DNA of 64,000 bases from JADKIH01 sp043747595 (GTDB taxonomy: Bacteria; Bacteroidota; Bacteroidia; AKYH767-A; 2013-40CM-41-45): assembly GCA_043747595.1 (NCBI GenBank), contig JAYTOX010000033.1, positions 5,972 to 69,971 of the forward strand, given 5' to 3'. The position numbers were made by a program, and so were the translations under genes. Numbering within the stretch: position 1 is the first letter of the stretch; each line of letters opens with the position of its first letter. This document shows, piece after piece, positions 54,589 through 64,000 of this stretch. The notes under the pieces are model-generated. The model saw nothing but the letters and a program-made list of their open reading frames with translations. It did no database searches and was not told the origin of the DNA.

Positions 54589-57042
54589 TTACGCTTTTCT
54601 AATTACCGCACCTACTTCACTTTCGAAAACCTGCATTAATTTTTCCATCGTTTTATCGATTTGTTTATCGGTAAGCGTCTGTTGATCGTCGAGCAGATGA
54701 AAACTTAGCGCCAACGATTTTTTTCCCTTTTCCATTTTATCGCCTTGATAAAGGTCGAATAAATTGACTTCACGCAATATTTTCTTTTCAGTTTTAAAAG
54801 CAAGATCACGAATAGTTGAATAACTCGTTTGCAAATCAACCAACATCGAGAGATCTCTTTTCACAGCAGGAAATTTTGAAATTTCGGAATAGCGAACTGC
54901 TTTCTTTTTGGATTTTTTAATTACAACATCCCAATTAAAATCGGCAACAATAACTTCATTCAAATCAAATTGTTTCGAGACAGAAGGTTTAATTGGACCA
55001 ATTTCAAGAACTACTTTACTTCCGGAAGAATAAGTTAAGCCATAAGATAATGTTGAATGATTTGTTTCAGAAACTGTTAATTCAGAAATAGTCACACCAC
55101 AAATTTCTAGAATATTTAGAGCTATAGATTTCAAAAAGAAAAAATCGGCATTCGAAGCAGCGCCTTGCCATGAAACATCTTGTTTCTTTCCGGTAGCATA
55201 GATTGCCAAAGAATAATTTTCGGAATACTTTTCGCCTTGTTTAGAATACACTTTCCCAAACTCAAACATTTTTAAATCGGCCTGACGTCGATTACGATTG
55301 TATTGTAAAATTTCCAAGCCGTTCATAAGAAGATCCTGACGTAAGACCGAAAGATCTTGCGACAGCGGATTTAAAAGTTGAATAGATTTTTCAGAGCTCC
55401 AAGAACCATTTTCCACATAAGAAGAACGCGTAAGAGAATTTGTAAGAATTTCATTGAAGCCTTGAGCGGCCAAATAATCGGCTACTTTATTTTGAATAAT
55501 TTCACGATCAAATTCGACGATAGCAGGAAGAGAAATACTTTGCTTCTTTGGTAACGGAATTCTATCATAACCATAGATACGGAGAATTTCTTCGATTACA
55601 TCGACAGGACGAAGAACATCTACTTTAAAAGCCGGAATTTCCAGAGATAGTCCTTCATTATTTTGAGACACTATTTTCATTCCTAAAGATTCGATAATCG
55701 TAGCGATTACTTCTCTATCAATTACCTCTCCCGAAAACTGATCGATAAAAGAATAGTTGATATCAAATTTAACAGGAGTTTTTTTGATTGGATAAATATC
55801 TATTAAAGGTGAAGCAATTGTTCCATTGCAAATTTCCTCAATCATTAGCGATGCACGTTTTAATGCATACAAAGTAATTTCAGGATCGGTACCACGTTCA
55901 AATCTAAAACTTGCATCCGTTTTTAACGAATGTTGTTTACCTGTTTTCCGAATACTGGCAGAATCGAAATAAGCACTTTCTAAAAAGATAGTTGTAGTTG
56001 CATTAGTTATTCCTGAATCGATACCGCCGAAAACACCTGCGATACACATTGGATTTTCAGAATCGCAAATCATTAAATTGCCAGACTCCATTGTTCGTTC
56101 AACACCATCTAATGTTTTAAACTTTTCTCCATCGTGCGCAGAACGAACAATTATTTTTTTACCTTTTATTTTATCGACATCAAATGCATGAAGAGGTTGA
56201 CCACATTCATGCAAAACAAAATTAGTTATATCAACAACATTATTTATTGGTCCAACGCCAATCGACTTCAACCTGTTTTTTAACCAGTCAGGAGATTCTC
56301 CAACCTTTACATTCGTAATTGTGATACCAGAATAACGAGGACAAGCGATAGAATCTTCAACTACAACATCAACTATTTTATTTGCTCCTTCATTAAATTT
56401 TTCAATTGAAGGGAGACTCAACCGATGACCAATATTTTTTTTCTTTTCTGAAATTGCTTTTTCAATATTCATAAGAGCGCTCAGATCGCGAGCAACGCCA
56501 ATGTGCGAAGCCGCATCTGCACGATTAGGAGTAAGTCCGATTTCGAAAATAGAATCATTCTCAATTTTAAAATAATCTTCCGCTTTAGTTCCAACAATTG
56601 CATCGGAAGAAAGAATAAGAATTCCATCGTGCGATTTTCCTAAGCCAATTTCATCTTCAGCACAAATCATTCCTTCACTCAACTCACCTCTAATTTTAGA
56701 TTTTTTAATTTCAAACGATTCACCTTCGATAGGATGGACGTGAGTTCCGACAATAGCAACAATTACTTTTAGTCCGGCAGCAACATTACTAGCGCCACAA
56801 ACAATTTGGAGCGGCAATTCCCCACCAACATTTACAGTAGTGAGACTTAATTTATCTGCATTTGGATGTTTAGTACAAGTAAGTACTTCGCCAACAAATA
56901 ATCCTTTCAATCCACCTTTGATAGATTCAAAAGCTTCAACACCTTCGACTTCTAATCCACCGGCGGTAAGTTTTTGATCAATCTCGTTTACAGAAAGATT
57001 ATTTGAAATATAATTATTGAGCCAGTTGTGGGATATTTTCAT
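54589..57042 (-). CDS. pheT: Phenylalanyl-tRNA synthetase beta subunit
   Basis: This full-length 817-residue PheT pairs with PheS (not in the window) to charge tRNA-Phe. Domains in order: N-terminal region with EMAP/OB tRNA-binding domain (GEVLTCTKHPNADKLSLTTVN, residues ~50-150), B3/B4 editing domain (GGIDSGITNATTTIFLESAYF), B5, the catalytic-like core and a C-terminal ferredoxin-fold anticodon-binding domain (ISKFPAVKRDLSMLVD). A -7 box TATCTTTG (57067-57060, minus) lies 17 bp before the start, without a clear -33 box. Confidence 0.96.
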   Translation of the reverse strand: MKISHNWLNNYISNNLSVNEIDQKLTAGGLEVEGVEAFESIKGGLKGLFVGEVLTCTKHPNADKLSLTTVNVGGELPLQIVCGASNVAAGLKVIVAIVGTHVHPIEGESFEIKKSKIRGELSEGMICAEDEIGLGKSHDGILILSSDAIVGTKAEDYFKIENDSIFEIGLTPNRADAASHIGVARDLSALMNIEKAISEKKKNIGHRLSLPSIEKFNEGANKIVDVVVEDSIACPRYSGITITNVKVGESPDWLKNRLKSIGVGPINNVVDITNFVLHECGQPLHAFDVDKIKGKKIIVRSAHDGEKFKTLDGVERTMESGNLMICDSENPMCIAGVFGGIDSGITNATTTIFLESAYFDSASIRKTGKQHSLKTDASFRFERGTDPEITLYALKRASLMIEEICNGTIASPLIDIYPIKKTPVKFDINYSFIDQFSGEVIDREVIATIIESLGMKIVSQNNEGLSLEIPAFKVDVLRPVDVIEEILRIYGYDRIPLPKKQSISLPAIVEFDREIIQNKVADYLAAQGFNEILTNSLTRSSYVENGSWSSEKSIQLLNPLSQDLSVLRQDLLMNGLEILQYNRNRRQADLKMFEFGKVYSKQGEKYSENYSLAIYATGKKQDVSWQGAASNADFFFLKSIALNILEICGVTISELTVSETNHSTLSYGLTYSSGSKVVLEIGPIKPSVSKQFDLNEVIVADFNWDVVIKKSKKKAVRYSEISKFPAVKRDLSMLVDLQTSYSTIRDLAFKTEKKILREVNLFDLYQGDKMEKGKKSLALSFHLLDDQQTLTDKQIDKTMEKLMQVFESEVGAVIRKA

Positions 57043-57141
57043 AAATTAAAATTGAACGGCAAAGATACTTTTTTTGGAGAAAAAGAGCGCGACATTATAG
57101 CAATTAAGCAAATTTTTTAAACTATATTTTCAGTTAATAGC

Positions 57142-59241
57142 CTATGAAATTCTACCCCATTGCCCGCTCTTACGAATTATCTCCTTTAATTCACGAGCTA
57201 CATTCGGATGGTGAACAAATTGGGGATCAGTTGTTAATAATTGAATTGCATAATCGCGCGATTTTTGAACCAAGGCCCCATCTTTTGAGAGGTCGGCCAA
57301 TTTAAGATCAAGCATTCCGCTCTGGCGAGTACCTTCAGCATCGCCGGGACCTCTGAGTCTTAAGTCCGTTTCTGCAATTTTGAATCCGTCGTTTGTTTCA
57401 CACATCGTTTTTATTCGTAACCGCGAATCATTTCCCAATTTATTACTCGTCATGAGAATGCAATACGACTGATCGGCACCTCTTCCAACACGACCACGAA
57501 GCTGATGTAATTGAGAGAGCCCAAAGCGCTCAGAATTTTCGATGATCATAACCGAAGCATTTGGAACATTTACCCCAACTTCGATCACCGTTGTAGCAAC
57601 CATAATTTGTGTTTCACCTTTAATGAAACGCTGCATCTCAAATTCTTTCGCGGCAGCTTTCATTCTTCCGTGAACAATACTAACTTGATATTGTGGCTGC
57701 GGAAAATCTCTACAAATTGATTCGAAGCCGGCCATCAAATTATTCAAATCCAATTTCTCCGACTCTTCAATTAATGGATAGACGATATAAACTTGTCGAC
57801 CGGCGGTAATTTCCTTTTTTAGAAACGCCCATACTTGTAAACGATTTGTGTCGAAGCGATGCGAAGTTGTAATCGGCTTTCGTCCCGGAGGTAATTCATC
57901 GATTACAGAAACATCGAGATCACCATACAACGTCATAGCAAGAGTTCGAGGAATCGGAGTTGCAGTCATTACCAGAATATGTGGCTCACGATTATTTTTT
58001 GTCCATAAACGAGAACGTTGTTCCACACCAAAGCGATGTTGTTCGTCAATTACGACGAAACCAAGATTATTAAACTGAACCTTATCTTCGATGAGAGCGT
58101 GCGTACCAATGAGAATATTAATTTCGCCCGCCTCTAGTTGTTCATGAATAATTTTTCGTGCCGATTTTTTTGTTGATCCAGTAAGTAAAGCAATTTTTAC
58201 ATTCATCGATTTCAGCAATGTTGAAATAGTTTCAGCATGCTGATTAGCTAAAATTTCAGTAGGCGCCATGAGGCAAGTTTGGTAACCATTATCGATGGCG
58301 ATAAGCATACACATTAAGGCAACCATCGTTTTTCCAGAGCCTACATCACCTTGCAACAAGCGATTCATTTGTTTGCCCGAACCAAAGTCGACACGAATTT
58401 CTTTAATTACTTTTTTCTGAGCGTTCGTAAGTTCGAATGGAAGATAGTGATGAAAAAAGTCATTGAAATTTTTCCCTACTTCACCAAAAATAAGTCCCTT
58501 TGTTTTTTCAGTTCTTAAAAGTTTAGCATGTAACAAACGGAGCTGAAGGAAGAAGAGTTCTTCAAACTTTATTCTTACTTCAGCTTTTTCCTGTTGTTGG
58601 ATAGATTCAGGAAAGTGAATTGCAGAATATGCTTGGCGTCGACTGATGAGATGCAGATCTTTCAGAGGCAAATCGGGTAAAGTTTCCGGCAAATTGGCAG
58701 GCATTACTAAGTGAAGATTTTTTTGCAGGCGAAGGAGGCCTTTTGAATCGAGGCCTTTTAATTTTAGTTTTTCAGTGGTAGGATAAACAGGCTGCATAGA
58801 AGAAGCAACCGATAATTTTGCTTCTTCCAATAATTCCAATTCAGGATGAACGATATTGAGATAACCGTTAAACTCTGTTGGTTTACCAAAAAGGATGTAT
58901 TCGGTATTTAGCTTGATAGATGAAGTAATCCATTTGACACTTTGAAACCATTTCAATTCGATGGAACCAGTAGCATCTTCAAAACGCGCCGACAAATGTT
59001 TTTTTCGTTTATCGCCACGAACAACAATGGAGCGAATGACACCTTTGATTTGGATAAAGGGCAAATTGGCATTTGCTTCACTAACGGTATAAAACTTGGT
59101 GCGATCTACATAACGAAACGGATAATGATGCAGCAAGTCGCCCTGAGTATAAATATTCAGTTCTTTTTTCAGGATTTCAGCTCGTTGGGGACCGACACCC
59201 TTTAAAAATTCTATTGGCGTTTGAAAAAAATCATTGTGCAT
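57142..59241 (-). CDS. recG: ATP-dependent DNA helicase RecG
   Basis: This 699-residue RecG remodels stalled forks and branched DNA. The N-terminal wedge/OB domain starts with helix-hairpin-helix-like EFLKGVGPQRAEILKKEL. Helicase motifs are complete: Walker A LLQGDVGSGKTMVAL, DEQH box FVVIDEQHRFGVEQR, TATPIPRTLAM (motif III), and QLHQLRGRVGRG (motif VI). The C-terminal TRG motif region (ETDLRLRGPGDAEGTRQSG) is present. It is divergent from the rhomboid gene with 58 bases between starts. Confidence 0.97.
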   Translation of the reverse strand: MHNDFFQTPIEFLKGVGPQRAEILKKELNIYTQGDLLHHYPFRYVDRTKFYTVSEANANLPFIQIKGVIRSIVVRGDKRKKHLSARFEDATGSIELKWFQSVKWITSSIKLNTEYILFGKPTEFNGYLNIVHPELELLEEAKLSVASSMQPVYPTTEKLKLKGLDSKGLLRLQKNLHLVMPANLPETLPDLPLKDLHLISRRQAYSAIHFPESIQQQEKAEVRIKFEELFFLQLRLLHAKLLRTEKTKGLIFGEVGKNFNDFFHHYLPFELTNAQKKVIKEIRVDFGSGKQMNRLLQGDVGSGKTMVALMCMLIAIDNGYQTCLMAPTEILANQHAETISTLLKSMNVKIALLTGSTKKSARKIIHEQLEAGEINILIGTHALIEDKVQFNNLGFVVIDEQHRFGVEQRSRLWTKNNREPHILVMTATPIPRTLAMTLYGDLDVSVIDELPPGRKPITTSHRFDTNRLQVWAFLKKEITAGRQVYIVYPLIEESEKLDLNNLMAGFESICRDFPQPQYQVSIVHGRMKAAAKEFEMQRFIKGETQIMVATTVIEVGVNVPNASVMIIENSERFGLSQLHQLRGRVGRGADQSYCILMTSNKLGNDSRLRIKTMCETNDGFKIAETDLRLRGPGDAEGTRQSGMLDLKLADLSKDGALVQKSRDYAIQLLTTDPQFVHHPNVARELKEIIRKSGQWGRIS

Positions 59242-59299
59242 AACAGGGTGCGAAAATAATCAAATGAGTTGATCAGTTTGTTGAATATAAGAAGGAAAT

Positions 59300-60082
59300 T
59301 TGAAAGATATACCACCTTTTAGGGTTCCTAAAGAAAAGCGAAAAAGAATGAAGAAAGAAGCACAAGAAAATAAATTACTAAAATCGGAACTATTTAGATC
59401 TGCAGCCATCCCTATCCTATTTGTATTGGTACTTTGGATAATAGAAATGGGAGCCGAATGGAGTGGAGTGCGAATGATAAAACTCGGAATTCACCCATTA
59501 ACATTGGAGGGATTAACAGGAATTATTACATCGCCTTTTATCCATGGCGACATAGATCATTTGCTTTCCAATACTGCGCCGTTATTAATAGTTGGTACAG
59601 GAATAATATTCTTCTACAAAGAGTTGGCCTATAAAGTTTTTGCTTATGTGTGGCTTATGACTGGAGTTTGGGTATGGTTATTTGCTCGACCAGATTGGCA
59701 TATTGGGGCTAGCGGATTAATTTATGGGTTGGTTTGTTTTTTATTTTTCAGTGGACTTTTAAGAAAAGACACACGCTTAATGGCAGTGTCGCTTTTGGTA
59801 ACTTTTTTATATGGGAGTTTAGTATGGGGCATACTTCCCATAGACCAGACTATTTCATGGGAGAGTCATTTGTTCGGGTCGGTGGCAGGAATATACTGTG
59901 CAATTTATTTTAGAAAAGAAGGGCCGGAGCAAACAAAACCGCAGTGGCTGATAGATGAAGAGAACGGTATTTTAGAGGTGTCTGTTGAAGAGGAAGTAGA
60001 ACAACTAACGACCGAAGAGATCGAAAAGCAATCGGATGAGGTGAAGGTAACTTATCATTATAAGCCGAAAGATGAAGAATGA
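59300..60082 (+). CDS. Rhomboid-family intramembrane serine protease
   Basis: This 260-residue protein has six predicted membrane segments. The catalytic dyad is Ser138 (GASGLIYG) and His190 (ESHLFGSVAG); the upstream HGDIDHLLSNTAPL (His87, Asn91) forms the oxyanion region. A cytoplasmic acidic tail (residues ~215-260) ends DEE. TTG 59300 is preceded by GAAGGAAA, one of the few Shine-Dalgarno-like sites here; ATG 59348 is the alternative. The last four codons lie inside a 28-bp tandem repeat that continues past the stop. Confidence 0.9.
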   Translation: MKDIPPFRVPKEKRKRMKKEAQENKLLKSELFRSAAIPILFVLVLWIIEMGAEWSGVRMIKLGIHPLTLEGLTGIITSPFIHGDIDHLLSNTAPLLIVGTGIIFFYKELAYKVFAYVWLMTGVWVWLFARPDWHIGASGLIYGLVCFLFFSGLLRKDTRLMAVSLLVTFLYGSLVWGILPIDQTISWESHLFGSVAGIYCAIYFRKEGPEQTKPQWLIDEENGILEVSVEEEVEQLTTEEIEKQSDEVKVTYHYKPKDEE

Positions 60083-60178
60083 TTAATGGATAATGAATGA
60101 TGAAGAATGATTAATGGATAATGATTAATGGATAATGATCAATGGATAATAATTAATGGATAATGATCAATGATTAAT
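60071..60178 (+). repeat. 28-bp/heptamer tandem array overlapping the end of the rhomboid gene
   Basis: A unit beginning GATGAAGAATGATTAATGGA starts at 60071, inside the last codons, and repeats at 60099 (period 28). It then degenerates into ATTAATG/GATAATG/GATCAATG heptamers. The following 60179-60289 holds a short AATTACGATTCTC low-complexity stretch and nothing else recognisable. Confidence 0.85.
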
Positions 60179-60289
60179 GAACCAAATTACGATTCTCAAA
60201 TTACAATTCTCGAATTAAAATTTACACAATTACGATAATTGAGCAAGTTTTTCAACATTAACACAGTGATAAGTTTGAAGTTTATTTAG

Positions 60290-60320
60290 TTTGCTTTCAA
60301 TTAATATTTCCGTATTTTGT
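60290..60320 (+). promoter_or_regulatory. Promoter of the 60368 secreted-protein gene
   Basis: TTTG (60290-60293) and TATTTTGT (60313-60320) are separated by 19 bp. The -7 box is a near match to TAnnTTTG. The start would be near 60327, about 40 nt before ATG 60368. Confidence 0.5.
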
Positions 60321-60367
60321 AGAGTGAAAAAACGAATTTTAATTAATTAACTATAAATATATAAAAA

Positions 60368-63300
60368 ATGAAAAAACAATTTACTTTACAATGGATCTAT
60401 CGATCTTTTATGACGTTGTTTTTATTCGGTTTTTTATCGACAGTAAATGCGCAAGTCGATGCCGGAGTCGCAACTATCGTTAGTCCATCAAACCCTGCAT
60501 GTTCAGGGCTACAGAGCGTCCAAGTAGTGGTACACAACTATGGAGCTGCAGGATTAACATCCGTAACCGTTAATTGGAGCGTTAACAATATGCCACAAAC
60601 TCCATACAGCTACAGCGGACTTTTATTCACAGGTGGAGATGATACAGTGAACATCGGATCGTACAGTTTTGCTTATGGCTCGAATATGGTTTCCGCATTT
60701 ACTTCAAATCCGAACAATCAAGGGGACGCTGATGGCAGTAACGACAGCGCATCAACGATGTTTTCGACAAAGATGAATGGAACTTATACGATTGGCGGTA
60801 CAACTCCAGATTTCGGCAATTTAATTTTAGCCGTTTCAGCTTTAGTATCAAATGGAATTTGTGGACCGGTTGTTTTCAACATGCGTGCAGGATCAGATAC
60901 ACTTCAAAGTATCATTAACGAAGTACCAGGAGCAGATTCTGTGAACACAATCACTTTCCAAGCAGAAAATGGAGACAGTTCATCTGTGGTACTTACCTTT
61001 CCTTCAGCTCCTGCATTGACAGCTACAAATTATTTAATCAATTTAGATGGAGCAGATTATTTCGTATTTAATAAATTGACCCTACAGCGAACAGGTATTG
61101 AACCTTATGCAAGAGTATTAGAGTTAACAAATAATGCAACACATAACCGAATAACAAATTGCCGTTTGATTGGATCTACCAATCCAACGAACAATTCATT
61201 GGCAGCACTGATTTATTCGTCAGCAACAAACGCAACCAACGATAGTTCTACAACAATTATGAATAATCATTTCATCAATGGATCAATTGGTGTTTACATG
61301 AATGGAATCAACACCATCGAATTGGAATTAGATATAGTAATTGCGAATAACATTTTTCAAAATCAATATTCAAAAGGAATTCAAATAAGCAACTTAGGAG
61401 CTACTACGATTACAAAAAATGAAATGACTACAAATTCAATGAATATTGCTTATGCAGGAATATACATGGACAGAAGTCAGAGAAATCATATTATCACTAA
61501 GAATAAAATGACGAGCATTCCCGGAACAGGAATATATGCAGTTGACTGCACAGGACTTGCCGGAATTCACGGATTGATTGCAAATAATTTTATCCTATGT
61601 ACAGATTCAGCCGGAGTTTCGATGATCAATGGTGATAATCAAGACTTGGTTCACAATACAGTTGTGATGAGAGGAACAAATCCAACTTACTCAGCTTTGT
61701 TTATGCGTGGATCGGGAAGTGGAAAAAATGTTCGCAACAACATTTTAAATAATACCGGTGGTGGTTATGCTTATGTAGTTTCCGATTCAGCAGTTTTCGG
61801 AATAGCTATCTCTAACAACAATAATTTATTTGTTACTGGAACAAACGTAGGAGAATATAACGGAACAGTCACCGCATCACTTGCGAATTGGAAAGCAGCA
61901 TCAGGAAGAGATTCTAATTCTGTACAGGTAAATCCAAATTTCGTAACACCTATAGATCTTCACGCAACGTCTATTGCCATGGAAGATCTTGGTAGAAAAC
62001 TACCAAATGTAAATGATGATATCGATGATGAAGTCCGTAATGCAAATGCCCCTGATATCGGTGCAGATGAATATTCATCTGCTCAACGTAATGTTGGTGT
62101 TCAAGCAATATTAAGTCCTGTTGACAGCACATGTGGAGACACAGCTGCTATCGTAACGGTAGTGGTTTCTAACACAGGCCAATTACAAGAGAACAATTTT
62201 GCAGTAACCACTACTCTATCTGGTATTGCATCTGCTGTATTAACTTACACTATCACTACTCCACTTCAACCTGGAATGTCCGATACTATTACATACTCTA
62301 CAACTGTAAATTTAGCTGCTTCGGGCACATTAAATATTGAAAGTCATACTTCACTTGGAGTAGACGATGTTCATGCGAACGATACACTGAGAGCAAGTTA
62401 TCACATTAGCTTACCTCCAGTAGCTCCAATGGCAACAGATGTGAGCAGATGTGGTCCCGGTTCAGTGACATTAAGCGCCTCACCAACCGATTCATTAACT
62501 TGGCATTCTGCTGCTGTTGGCGGAACGTATCTTGCATCGAGCAACACATACACAACACCAAATCTTTTAGGAACTACTACATACTATGTTTCAAACTATC
62601 GTTTCTGTGAAGGTGCCCGTGCAGCTGTACAAGCGATAATTAATCCACTTCCGATTATTACTTTAGGAAATGACACGTCAATTTTAGATGGAAACACAAT
62701 CACTTTTGATGCAGGACCCGGCTTCAATTCTTATTTGTGGTCGACCGGTGCGACTACTCAAGCTATCACAGTTTCAACTACCGGATGTTATACAGTAACA
62801 GTAACAAATTCTTTTGGATGTACATCTTCAGACGAAATTTGTTTAATCGTTATTGTTCCTTTCGATGCCGGAGTTACTCGTATTGCATCTCCACTTAATA
62901 ACGATTGTGCGAATGCATCTACCCCGATAAACTTAGTAGTAAAAAACCTAGGTTCAAACATTGCATCTAGCATACCGGTTACAGTTGTTATCACAGGAAG
63001 TGCAAACACAACTTTCAATCAAACAGTAGCAGGGCCTTTAAATGCTGGTGATTCAGTAATCATAACAATTGGAACATTGAATACCTCTGCAGGTGGAACA
63101 TACAATATGCTAGCATATACTTCTTATGCTAGTGATCAAAATACATCTAACGACACAACAAACAGAACGATCAACATTTATGTTGCTCCGGGAATGCCTT
63201 CAGGAATTGGTACCGCTCGTTGTGGATCTGGTCCGGTAATCTTAAATGCATCAGGATCGAACATAACAAATTGGTATGATGCTTCGACAGGCGGTAATCT

Positions 63301-63889
63301 TTTATTTGTAGGTGATAGTTACTCAATTCCAAATCTTGCTACGACAACAACCTTCTATGCTCAGTCTGGAAATGTATGTAACACGCAACCTCGTGCAGCA
63401 GTACTTGCAACTGTGAATCAACTTCCAAGTGTATTCTTAGGAAATGATACGTCAATTGTTGGTTCGATTGTATTAGATGCAGGAGCAGGCTTTACACAAT
63501 ACTTGTGGAATACCAATGCTTCTACACAAACGATTACTGCAGATTCAACAGGAACTTACATTGTTGCGGTTATGGATGGAAATGGTTGTATCGGTTCTGA
63601 TTCGATTAACTTGACAATTTCTATCGGAATTTCTGAATCACAATTTGCAGCAGGAATTCGTATTTATCCAAATCCGACGAACGACAAATTGAATGTAATT
63701 TCCGGAAGTGCAGATGAAACGTTGCTTACACTTGTCGATTTACAAGGCCAAATACTTTTAACAGATATTTTAAAAGGTGGAGCAAAAGCAATACACAGCT
63801 TCGATGTTTCGAAATATGCAAAAGGAATTTATTTCTTACAATTCACAAGTAAAGATCAACGATCAACTTCTAAGATTGTTATCCAATAA
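60368..63889 (+). CDS. Giant secreted adhesin-like protein with beta-helix, Ig-like repeats and T9SS domain
   Basis: This 1173-residue protein has a signal peptide (MTLFLFGFLSTVNAQ part). A CARDB-like N-terminal domain (VDAGVATIVSPSNPACSGLQ) is followed by a right-handed beta-helix region (residues ~220-500) with Asn ladders (NRITNCRLIGS, IVIANNIFQNQ, VRNNILNNTGG). Then come two further CARDB-like domains near 570 and 830, and two pairs of Ig/PKD-like segments with GNDTSILDG-like motifs. The last ~80 residues are a T9SS sorting domain (RIYPNPTNDKLNVISG ... AKGIYFLQFTS). The N-terminal CARDB module recurs at ~570 and ~835, pointing to internal duplication. Surface adhesion is inferred. Confidence 0.88.
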   Translation: MKKQFTLQWIYRSFMTLFLFGFLSTVNAQVDAGVATIVSPSNPACSGLQSVQVVVHNYGAAGLTSVTVNWSVNNMPQTPYSYSGLLFTGGDDTVNIGSYSFAYGSNMVSAFTSNPNNQGDADGSNDSASTMFSTKMNGTYTIGGTTPDFGNLILAVSALVSNGICGPVVFNMRAGSDTLQSIINEVPGADSVNTITFQAENGDSSSVVLTFPSAPALTATNYLINLDGADYFVFNKLTLQRTGIEPYARVLELTNNATHNRITNCRLIGSTNPTNNSLAALIYSSATNATNDSSTTIMNNHFINGSIGVYMNGINTIELELDIVIANNIFQNQYSKGIQISNLGATTITKNEMTTNSMNIAYAGIYMDRSQRNHIITKNKMTSIPGTGIYAVDCTGLAGIHGLIANNFILCTDSAGVSMINGDNQDLVHNTVVMRGTNPTYSALFMRGSGSGKNVRNNILNNTGGGYAYVVSDSAVFGIAISNNNNLFVTGTNVGEYNGTVTASLANWKAASGRDSNSVQVNPNFVTPIDLHATSIAMEDLGRKLPNVNDDIDDEVRNANAPDIGADEYSSAQRNVGVQAILSPVDSTCGDTAAIVTVVVSNTGQLQENNFAVTTTLSGIASAVLTYTITTPLQPGMSDTITYSTTVNLAASGTLNIESHTSLGVDDVHANDTLRASYHISLPPVAPMATDVSRCGPGSVTLSASPTDSLTWHSAAVGGTYLASSNTYTTPNLLGTTTYYVSNYRFCEGARAAVQAIINPLPIITLGNDTSILDGNTITFDAGPGFNSYLWSTGATTQAITVSTTGCYTVTVTNSFGCTSSDEICLIVIVPFDAGVTRIASPLNNDCANASTPINLVVKNLGSNIASSIPVTVVITGSANTTFNQTVAGPLNAGDSVIITIGTLNTSAGGTYNMLAYTSYASDQNTSNDTTNRTINIYVAPGMPSGIGTARCGSGPVILNASGSNITNWYDASTGGNLLFVGDSYSIPNLATTTTFYAQSGNVCNTQPRAAVLATVNQLPSVFLGNDTSIVGSIVLDAGAGFTQYLWNTNASTQTITADSTGTYIVAVMDGNGCIGSDSINLTISIGISESQFAAGIRIYPNPTNDKLNVISGSADETLLTLVDLQGQILLTDILKGGAKAIHSFDVSKYAKGIYFLQFTSKDQRSTSKIVIQ

Positions 63890-63961
63890 ATTTAGAATTC
63901 AATATGTCTAGTCCTAAAAAATGTTGACAGATTAGTAATGTTAAAAGTACTATAATTTATG

Positions 63962-63992
63962 CCCCGGAAGAAAAAATCTTTCGGGGTTTTTT
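63962..63992 (+). terminator. Rho-independent terminator of the 60368 gene
   Basis: A 10-bp stem (CCCCGGAAGA / TCTTTCGGGG, one G-U pair) with a 5-base loop is followed by TTTTTT. It lies 73 bases past the stop. Confidence 0.85.
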
Positions 63993-64000
63993 CTTCCATT

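Noticed and set aside
63903..63940. Possible insertion-sequence end (AGTCCTAAAAAATGTTGAC)
   Set aside because: A single short stretch without a partner repeat or transposase frame; cannot be supported from this window.

Overview
The window is about 64 kb of low-G+C DNA from a member of the Bacteroidota; order and genus cannot be fixed from sequence alone. The reasons are four large secreted proteins ending in type IX secretion (T9SS) sorting domains, promoters of the TTTG-N18..20-TAnnTTTG type, a fused SecDF, a CzcA-type pump fused to its outer-membrane channel, and almost no Shine-Dalgarno sequences. No rRNA, tRNA, CRISPR array, prophage or complete insertion sequence was seen.

Layout. 1-1480 is a decaying accessory stretch: a partial His/Cys-rich exported protein, a small membrane protein and two broken genes. 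1489-8361 is a heavy-metal resistance operon: a small Cys/His-rich exported protein, an RND pump fused to a TolC-like channel, a lipoprotein adaptor and a CDF exporter. A secreted T9SS protein and a DUF202 membrane protein follow. 11894-16758 (minus) is a five-gene ABC drug/solute exporter of the YbhGFSR kind (adaptor, two ATPases, two permeases). 16846-28627 is mixed: TfoX-like and DUF1801-like proteins, a 1258-residue kelch-type secreted protein, an RluE/RsuA-like pseudouridine synthase, an EreA/ChaN-like protein, a T9SS subtilase, an LLM oxidoreductase and a YgiD-type dioxygenase. 28761-40202 holds genome-maintenance and core genes: AlkD-like glycosylase, MutS, TrmH-like methyltransferase, a HigBA-type toxin-antitoxin pair, an OmpA/TSP3 protein, deoxynucleoside kinase, FolK, SppA and a PolX-like protein whose polymerase site is degenerate. 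41270-44795 is the export set TatA and SecDF. 45636-63889 holds aconitase, an FAD/NAD(P)-binding oxidoreductase, MsrB, an FG-GAP T9SS protein, YajQ, an outer-membrane-like protein, PheT, RecG, a rhomboid protease and a 1173-residue T9SS adhesin-like protein.

How it fits together. SecDF exports the precursors of the secreted giants, and T9SS (genes not in this window) would move those with sorting domains to the surface. The metal operon and the ABC exporter are self-contained efflux modules.

The parts least explained by genes are intergenic. A 29-bp perfect direct repeat brackets the toxin-antitoxin pair, and the far copy reproduces the 3' end of the trmH-like gene, as an integrated element would. 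The toxin has lost a recognisable start codon. A nested repeat cluster at 40394-41113 has a 208-bp tandem duplication plus an inverted third copy. REP-like hairpin arrays flank msrB on both sides. Heptamer-based arrays with the same 28-bp period sit directly at the stop codons of unrelated genes. I did not find a clear multi-gene novel system; the repeat families and the bracketed toxin-antitoxin unit are the best candidates.
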